From assembly GCA_937894495.1 (NCBI GenBank), contig CALCRR010000303.1, forward strand, positions 1 through 10,506: a stretch of 10,506 nt of DNA, given 5' to 3'. Position numbers and translations under genes: made by a program. Shown here in pieces: positions 6,085 through 10,506 of this stretch; positions within the stretch are counted from its first letter, which is position 1, and each line of letters opens with the position of its first letter. The notes under the pieces are model-generated. The model saw only the letters and a list, made by a program, of their open reading frames with translations. It was not told where the DNA came from and ran no database searches. The stretch comes from an uncultured Ruminococcus sp. Lineage in GTDB: Bacteria; Bacillota; Clostridia; Oscillospirales; Ruminococcaceae.

Positions 6085-7122
6085 ATGATAGAAGAAGCTG
6101 AGTTTGACTTTGAACGGTTCGTATCTCCTAAAGAGACAGAGCAGGAGACTACCGACGATTTTGAGATAAGCCTGAGACCTAAGACCTTAGATGAATATAT
6201 CGGACAGGACAAGGTCAAGGAGAATATGAAAATATATATACAGGCAGCCAAAAGAAGGGGCGACAGCCTTGACCATGTGCTGCTTTACGGTCCGCCGGGG
6301 CTTGGCAAGACCACCCTGAGCAATATAATAGCTCACGAAATGGGGGTCAATATCAGGACCACCTCGGGTCCTGCCATTGAAAAGCCGGGGGACCTGGCGG
6401 CGCTGCTGACAAACCTTGAAAAGGGCGATGTGCTGTTTATCGACGAGATACACAGGCTCTCCCGTCAGGTGGAGGAGGTGCTTTACCCTGCGCTGGAGGA
6501 CTATGCGCTGGATATAATCATGGGCAAGGGTCCTGCGGCAAGGTCCATAAGGATAGAGCTCAACAGGTTCACCCTTATTGGAGCTACCACCAGGTCGGGT
6601 CAGCTCTCTGCACCGCTGAGAGACCGCTTTGGAGTAATACAGCATCTGGAGCTTTACAGCACCGAGCAGCTTGCGGATATAATCGAGCGCTCTGCGGTGA
6701 TACTGGGAGTAGCCTGCGACCGAAGCGGCGCTGAGGAGATAGCAAAGCGCTCAAGGGGCACGCCGAGAATAGCGAACCGCTTTTTAAAGCGAGTGCGTGA
6801 TTTTGCCGAGGTCATCGGCGACGGCAGAGTTACCGAGGAGATAGCCAAGATAGCCCTCAACCGCATGGAGGTGGATAACCTGGGGCTTGACACGCTGGAT
6901 AAGCGGCTGCTGACCATGATAATAAAGGGCTACAACGGCGGCCCTGTGGGACTTTCGACCTTAGCGGCGGCTATCGGCGAGGAAGCTGTTACGCTGGAGG
7001 ATGTATGCGAGCCGTATCTTATGCAGCTGGGCTTTTTATCAAAGACCCCAAGGGGCAGGTGCGCCACACAGCTGGCATATGACCACTTAGGCTATCTTAA
7101 AGACGGGCAAACGCATTTTTAG
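6085..7122 (+). CDS. ruvB: Holliday junction branch migration ATPase RuvB
   Basis: A 345-residue AAA+ hexameric motor that drives branch migration with RuvA. Walker A GPPGLGKT (69-76), Walker B VLFIDEIH (116-123), sensor 1 GATTRSG (166-172), arginine-finger region LRDRFG (178-183) and sensor 2 region RGTPRIANR (224-232) are all intact. The C-terminal winged-helix domain follows, including the conserved GGPVGLSTLAAAIGEE (about 285-300). The N-terminal 25 residues are acidic and variable, as is common in the family. The ATG at 6085 follows CAGGTGA (6069-6075) by 9 nt, a modest site. Its TAG stop overlaps the first two bases of a heptad array. It is probably co-transcribed with ruvCA, since no convincing promoter lies in the ruvA-ruvB gap. 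Confidence 0.96.
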   Translation: MIEEAEFDFERFVSPKETEQETTDDFEISLRPKTLDEYIGQDKVKENMKIYIQAAKRRGDSLDHVLLYGPPGLGKTTLSNIIAHEMGVNIRTTSGPAIEKPGDLAALLTNLEKGDVLFIDEIHRLSRQVEEVLYPALEDYALDIIMGKGPAARSIRIELNRFTLIGATTRSGQLSAPLRDRFGVIQHLELYSTEQLADIIERSAVILGVACDRSGAEEIAKRSRGTPRIANRFLKRVRDFAEVIGDGRVTEEIAKIALNRMEVDNLGLDTLDKRLLTMIIKGYNGGPVGLSTLAAAIGEEAVTLEDVCEPYLMQLGFLSKTPRGRCATQLAYDHLGYLKDGQTHF

Positions 7123-7145
7123 AGGTAAGAAGTAAGAGGTAAGAG
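7121..7145 (+). repeat. Heptad array, GTA flavour, starting at the ruvB stop
   Basis: Three perfect units (7121, 7128 and 7135) with alternating fourth base G, A, G, then a partial unit AGAG. The preceding sequence is TTTTT, as at several other arrays. The first AG of the array completes the ruvB stop codon TAG, so the array begins exactly where the gene ends. Confidence 0.85.
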
Positions 7146-7165
7146 CTTTTCTCTTCTGCCTTTTT
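7138..7165 (+). terminator. Weak possible intrinsic terminator after ruvB
   Basis: AAGAG (7141-7145) pairs with CTCTT (7151-7155) around a CTTTT loop. An additional GG/CC pair (7138-7139 with 7159-7160) lies across an internal loop, followed by TTTTT. The left arm is the end of the heptad array. The stem is short, so readthrough into glmM is likely. A second small hairpin, TGCGC/GCGCA, lies at 7182-7198. Confidence 0.35.
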
Positions 7166-7240
7166 GATAAGCTTAACATAGTGCGCTTTACGGGCGCATT
7201 TGAATAAAACTCATAATTATATAAAGGAGTAAAGACGAAC

Positions 7241-8584
7241 ATGGGTAGATTGTTTGGAACAGACGGTGCCAGGGGAGTTGCTATAACCGAGCTCACCTGC
7301 GAGACAGCTATGCAGATAGGCAGGGCGGCAGCTCTGGTGCTGGCTAAGGAATGCGATCACAGACCTAAGATAATAATAGGCAAGGATACAAGGATATCAG
7401 GCGATGTGCTGGAGGCTGCCCTTTGTGCAGGCATATGCTCGGTGGGAGCTGACGCCCACATTCTGGGAGTCGTGCCCACACCTGCGGTGGCTATGCTGGT
7501 GACAAAGTATAACGCTGATGCAGGCGTTATGATTTCGGCTTCACATAACTCGGTGGAGTTCAACGGCATAAAGCTCTTTGCAGGCAGCGGCTTCAAGCTG
7601 CCCGACGAGGTGGAAAACGAGATAGAGGAGCTGATACTCGACAAGCCCGAGACCATGCAGCTTTGCGACGGCACGAATATCGGACATATCTATTATGAGA
7701 AAAATGCCGTGTGGGATTATGTAAGGCACGTTATGAAAACTGTCGATGTTGACTATAAGGGCATAAAGGTCTGCATAGACTGCGCCAACGGTTCTTCCGG
7801 CGTCTGCGCTCAGAAGATATTCGAGGGGCTGGGGGCTAAGGTGGTAATGATACACGATAAGCCCGATGGCACAAATATCAACGAAAACTGCGGCTCGACC
7901 CATATGGAGAGCCTGAAAAAAGCCACGGTGGAGAACCACTGCGACATAGGTCTTGCCTTTGACGGCGACGCTGACCGCTGTCTGGCAGTTGACGAGAAGG
8001 GCGAGCTTATCGACGGCGATAAAATGCTGGCTATATTCTCAAAATTCATGAAGGCTGAGGGCACGCTGAAGCATAATGCCTGCGTGGTAACGGTGATGTC
8101 GAATTTAGGATTTTTCAAGTTTGCAAAGGCAAACGGCATAGTTACAGCCACCACCAAGGTGGGCGACCGCTATGTGCTTGAGGAAATGCAGAAGGGCGGC
8201 TACAACATCGGCGGCGAGCAGTCGGGTCATATAATACTTTTAGACCATGCCAACACAGGCGACGGCGAGATGACAGGTGCAAAGCTGTTGCAGATAATGA
8301 TAAAAACAGGCAAAAAAGCCAGCGAGCTTGCAGGCATTATGGAGTGCTATCCCCAGGTGCTGGTGAACGTTAAGATAACCGCCGACAAAAAGGGTATGTG
8401 GGACAAAGTGCCCGAGATAACTGACGCCATTAAGCTTTATGAAGAAAAGCTGGGCGGCGAGGGCAGGATACTGGTGAGAGAGTCCGGCACAGAGCCGCTG
8501 GTGAGAGTTATGATAGAGGGCAAAAAGACAGGCATAATAACCGACTACGCCCACAGGATAGCTGAGCTTATCGAGAAGATGTAG
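7241..8584 (+). CDS. glmM: Phosphoglucosamine mutase GlmM
   Basis: A 447-residue cytoplasmic enzyme that interconverts glucosamine-6-phosphate and glucosamine-1-phosphate, a step toward UDP-GlcNAc for peptidoglycan. The N-terminus GRLFGTDGARG is the family signature. The phosphorylated serine lies in ISASHN (S101). The metal loop DGDADRC has Asp 241, 243 and 245. The sugar-binding loop GGEQSGH is near residue 326, and the phosphate-binding RESGTEP lies in the C-terminal domain near 414-420. All four alpha-D-phosphohexomutase domains are represented and the length is typical. AAAGGAG (7223-7229) is 11 nt before the ATG. A separate promoter in the 118-bp gap after ruvB is plausible, but I found no convincing box pair. 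Confidence 0.96.
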   Translation: MGRLFGTDGARGVAITELTCETAMQIGRAAALVLAKECDHRPKIIIGKDTRISGDVLEAALCAGICSVGADAHILGVVPTPAVAMLVTKYNADAGVMISASHNSVEFNGIKLFAGSGFKLPDEVENEIEELILDKPETMQLCDGTNIGHIYYEKNAVWDYVRHVMKTVDVDYKGIKVCIDCANGSSGVCAQKIFEGLGAKVVMIHDKPDGTNINENCGSTHMESLKKATVENHCDIGLAFDGDADRCLAVDEKGELIDGDKMLAIFSKFMKAEGTLKHNACVVTVMSNLGFFKFAKANGIVTATTKVGDRYVLEEMQKGGYNIGGEQSGHIILLDHANTGDGEMTGAKLLQIMIKTGKKASELAGIMECYPQVLVNVKITADKKGMWDKVPEITDAIKLYEEKLGGEGRILVRESGTEPLVRVMIEGKKTGIITDYAHRIAELIEKM

Positions 8585-8605
8585 GCGCAAAGGGACTGAT
8601 ATATA

Positions 8606-9097
8606 ATGAGATTTACATACTGCCCTTTCTGCGGCACAAAAACGGTTTTAAGGCAGCTTGGCGACGAGGGGGATATACCCTATTGCGAAAGCTGCGACCT
8701 GCCGCTGTTTGATAAGTTTTCCGCCTGCGTGCTCAGCGTGGTGGTCAATGAGTATAATGAGGCGGCGCTCATAAGGCAGAGCTACGGCGACACCGAAAGA
8801 TTTGTAGGTGTGGCAGGCTATATGAAATGCGGCGAGACCGCCGAGGAGGCTGCCTGCCGTGAGGTTAAAGAGGAGCTGGGCATAGAGCCAGAGGGCGTTT
8901 TGTATATCGAGAGCCATTTTTACCATGAAAGAGATCAGCTCATGCTGGGCTTTCTGGTGAGGGTCGCAAAGCAGGAGTTTCACATATCGGGGGAGCTGAA
9001 CGAGGCTCGCTGGTTCACCTTAGATGAAGCGGTAAAAACGGTCAGGCAGGGCAGCATAATACAAAAGCTGCTTATCAGCGCGGGGGAGATGGTTTGA
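8606..9097 (+). CDS. Zinc-ribbon Nudix hydrolase
   Basis: A 163-residue protein. The N-terminal zinc ribbon has two CxxC pairs (Cys6/Cys9 in YCPFCG and Cys27/Cys30 in YCESCD). A Nudix domain follows with a complete Nudix box, GX5EX7REUXEEXGU, at residues 71-93. Such enzymes cleave nucleoside diphosphates linked to another moiety. The zinc ribbon recalls NudC-type NADH pyrophosphatases, but the SQPWPFPxS specificity motif after the Nudix box is absent, so NADH as substrate is not supported. It starts 21 nt after glmM with AAAGGG (8589-8594) upstream. Its stop overlaps the next start as TGATG. Substrate unknown. Confidence 0.88.
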   Translation: MRFTYCPFCGTKTVLRQLGDEGDIPYCESCDLPLFDKFSACVLSVVVNEYNEAALIRQSYGDTERFVGVAGYMKCGETAEEAACREVKEELGIEPEGVLYIESHFYHERDQLMLGFLVRVAKQEFHISGELNEARWFTLDEAVKTVRQGSIIQKLLISAGEMV

Positions 9098-9525
9098 TGA
9101 TATACACTCCCATGACAAAAACAGCCATGCGGATAATGCTCAAAGCCCATGAGGGTCAGCTTGACAAGGGCGGTATGCCATATGCCGCACACCCGTTTTA
9201 CGTGGCTTGCTGTATGGGCGATGAAGTGACCTGCACAGCGGCGCTGCTGCATGATGTGCTTGAGGATACCGACATGACCCCACAGCAGCTGCTTGAAGCA
9301 GGCATTTGTGAGAGGGCTGTTGAGATAGTCGGGCTGCTGACCCACAGGGATAATGAGGACTATTTTGACTACATAAGGCGCATAAAGCCAGACCCGCAGG
9401 CGGCGGCAGTAAAGCTTGCAGACCTGAGACACAACAGCGACCTTGGCAGGCTGGAGCAGGTCAGCGACAGGGACAGGATAAGGATAGAAAAATACAAAAA
9501 AGCGATAAAGCTGCTTGAAGAATGA
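9097..9525 (+). CDS. Small HD-domain hydrolase, MESH1/SpoT hydrolase-like
   Basis: A single-domain HD protein of 142 residues resembling the (p)ppGpp hydrolase half of Rel/SpoT, with no synthetase, TGS or ACT domain. From ATG 9097, YAAHP gives H32, LLHDVLEDTD gives H52, D53, E56 and D57, and KLADLRHN gives D109 and N113. These match the metal ligands and hydrolase residues known in Rel enzymes (HD, ED and the Asp-x3-Asn pair). The position of the guanine-contacting Arg in RKSGEPY is Asp here (D23 in DKGGMPY), so another nucleotide substrate is possible. ATG 9097 (8 nt after GGGGGAG) is preferred over an in-frame TTG at 9094. It overlaps the Nudix stop by 1 bp, implying coupled expression. Confidence 0.8.
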   Translation: MIYTPMTKTAMRIMLKAHEGQLDKGGMPYAAHPFYVACCMGDEVTCTAALLHDVLEDTDMTPQQLLEAGICERAVEIVGLLTHRDNEDYFDYIRRIKPDPQAAAVKLADLRHNSDLGRLEQVSDRDRIRIEKYKKAIKLLEE

Positions 9526-9588
9526 GCAGGACGGGAGCTCAGGCATTTACGGATAAGCAGGCGAAGCATACAAAGGGGCAATATCACA

Positions 9589-10452
9589 ATGAGAGTTGCA
9601 GAAAACTGGAAGGATTACCGCATACTTGACACCACAGAGGGCGACAAGCTTGAAAGCTGGGGCGGCAAGGTGCTTGTGAGACCTGACCCCCAGATAATCT
9701 GGAAAAGCCCGAAAAGGAGCGATATGTGGGACAAGGCAGACGCTGTATACCACCGCTCGGCAAAGGGCGGCGGTCAGTGGGAATACAAGAGAAAGCTGCC
9801 CGAGAGCTGGAAAATAAGCTACGGTGAGCTTAAATTCATAATAAGACCCACAGGCTTCAAGCACACGGGGCTTTTTCCCGAGCAGGCGGTCAACTGGGAC
9901 ATGATGGCTGAGAAGATACGCAGCGCAAACAGACCTGTAAAGGTGCTGAACCTTTTTGCCTACACAGGGGGAGCTACACTTGCCTGTGCGGCGGCAGGCG
10001 CCGGCGTATCTCACGTTGACGCATCAAAGGGCATGGTACAGTGGGCGAGGGAGAACGCTGCGGCATCGGGGCTTAGCGACAAGCCCATACGCTGGCTGGT
10101 GGACGACTGCGAAAAATTCGTCAGGCGTGAGATACGCAGGGGCAATTTTTACGACGCGGTGGTAATGGACCCGCCCTCCTACGGCAGAGGACCCGGGGGA
10201 GAGGTATGGAAGCTGGAGGACTGCGTATATGAGCTGGTAAAGACCTGCGCACAGGTGCTCAGCGACAAGCCGCTGTTCTTTCTTTTAAACAGCTACACCA
10301 CAGGGCTTTCACCCTCGGTGATGGCATACATACTGGCAGATGTACTGAGCACAAAGCTGGGCGGCAGCGTAACAGCTGACGAGATAGGCTTACCCGTAGA
10401 AGCCACAGGCGGAGTTCTCCCCTGCGGCTCAACAGCCGTCTGGTCTTTTTAG
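9589..10452 (+). CDS. Class I SAM-dependent methyltransferase, RlmI-like, without PUA domain
   Basis: A 287-residue protein of the COG1092-like family. An N-terminal region of about 110 residues, including WEYKRKLPESW and FKHTGLFPEQ, precedes a Rossmann methyltransferase domain. SAM-binding motif I is VLNLFAYTGGAT (119-130) and motif IV is DPPSYGRGPGG (195-205). A C-terminal LPCGSTAVW carries a cysteine (C279) that could correspond to the catalytic Cys of cytosine-C5 rRNA methyltransferases. Unlike RlmI, there is no N-terminal PUA domain and the DPPK motif reads DPPSY. The target is unknown; rRNA is the best guess. The ATG follows AAAGGGG (9572-9578) by 10 nt, 63 nt after the HD gene, and is probably in the same transcript. 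Confidence 0.82.
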   Translation: MRVAENWKDYRILDTTEGDKLESWGGKVLVRPDPQIIWKSPKRSDMWDKADAVYHRSAKGGGQWEYKRKLPESWKISYGELKFIIRPTGFKHTGLFPEQAVNWDMMAEKIRSANRPVKVLNLFAYTGGATLACAAAGAGVSHVDASKGMVQWARENAAASGLSDKPIRWLVDDCEKFVRREIRRGNFYDAVVMDPPSYGRGPGGEVWKLEDCVYELVKTCAQVLSDKPLFFLLNSYTTGLSPSVMAYILADVLSTKLGGSVTADEIGLPVEATGGVLPCGSTAVWSF

Positions 10453-10471
10453 TTCCCCCACCTGTGCCTCT

Positions 10472-10506
10472 AGAAGCAAGAAACCAGAGGCAAGAAGCAA
10501 GAGTCC
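10472..10506 (+). repeat. Heptad array, GCA flavour, running off the window
   Basis: Units AGAAGCA (10472), a degenerate unit (10479), AGAGGCA (10486) and AGAAGCA (10493), then AGAGTCC at the edge. Just before the array, TGCCTCT (10465-10471) is a perfect complement of AGAGGCA (10486-10492), so a 7-bp hairpin with a 14-nt loop can form downstream of the methyltransferase gene. The array may continue beyond the window. Confidence 0.8.

Overview
The window looks like a chromosomal segment of a gut or rumen Clostridium-class Firmicute, most likely Oscillospiraceae and Ruminococcus-like. This is inferred from strong GGAGG-type ribosome binding sites, heavy use of ATA (Ile) and AGG/AGA (Arg) codons at moderate G+C, an ECF-type vitamin transporter S component, a two-permease drug-export ABC operon, and the ruvC-ruvA-ruvB order. 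No phage, plasmid, CRISPR, tRNA or rRNA gene is visible.

Layout. (1) 1-914: a minus-strand ECF transporter S component (118-738) with its own promoter (886-914), a leader of about 140 nt, and a long hairpin (15-51) downstream. (2) 1144-4460: a plus-strand operon of one ABC ATPase and two ABC-2 permeases, resembling the LnrLMN (YfiLMN) type of lipophilic-antibiotic exporter, with its own promoter. (3) 4474-4689: a 180-bp element with 22-bp terminal inverted repeats and a long internal stem, apparently inserted between the ABC operon and its terminator (4651-4689). (4) 4760-7122: a strong promoter followed by ruvC, ruvA and ruvB, the Holliday-junction machinery, with ruvA and ruvB separated by a repeat element. 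(5) 7241-10452: glmM (cell-wall precursor synthesis), a zinc-ribbon Nudix hydrolase, a small HD hydrolase of the alarmone-hydrolase type, and an RlmI-like methyltransferase, probably co-transcribed.

The main structure outside genes is a family of degenerate 7-bp tandem arrays with unit AGANGYA. They occur in four intergenic regions and at the right edge, in both orientations and in two flavours (GTA and GCA). No array lies inside a gene; the only contact with coding sequence is at the ruvB stop codon. One inverted pair flanks a perfect hairpin between ruvA and ruvB. These arrays and the 180-bp inverted-repeat element are the best candidates for undescribed biology. The protein-coding genes are mostly ordinary housekeeping genes.
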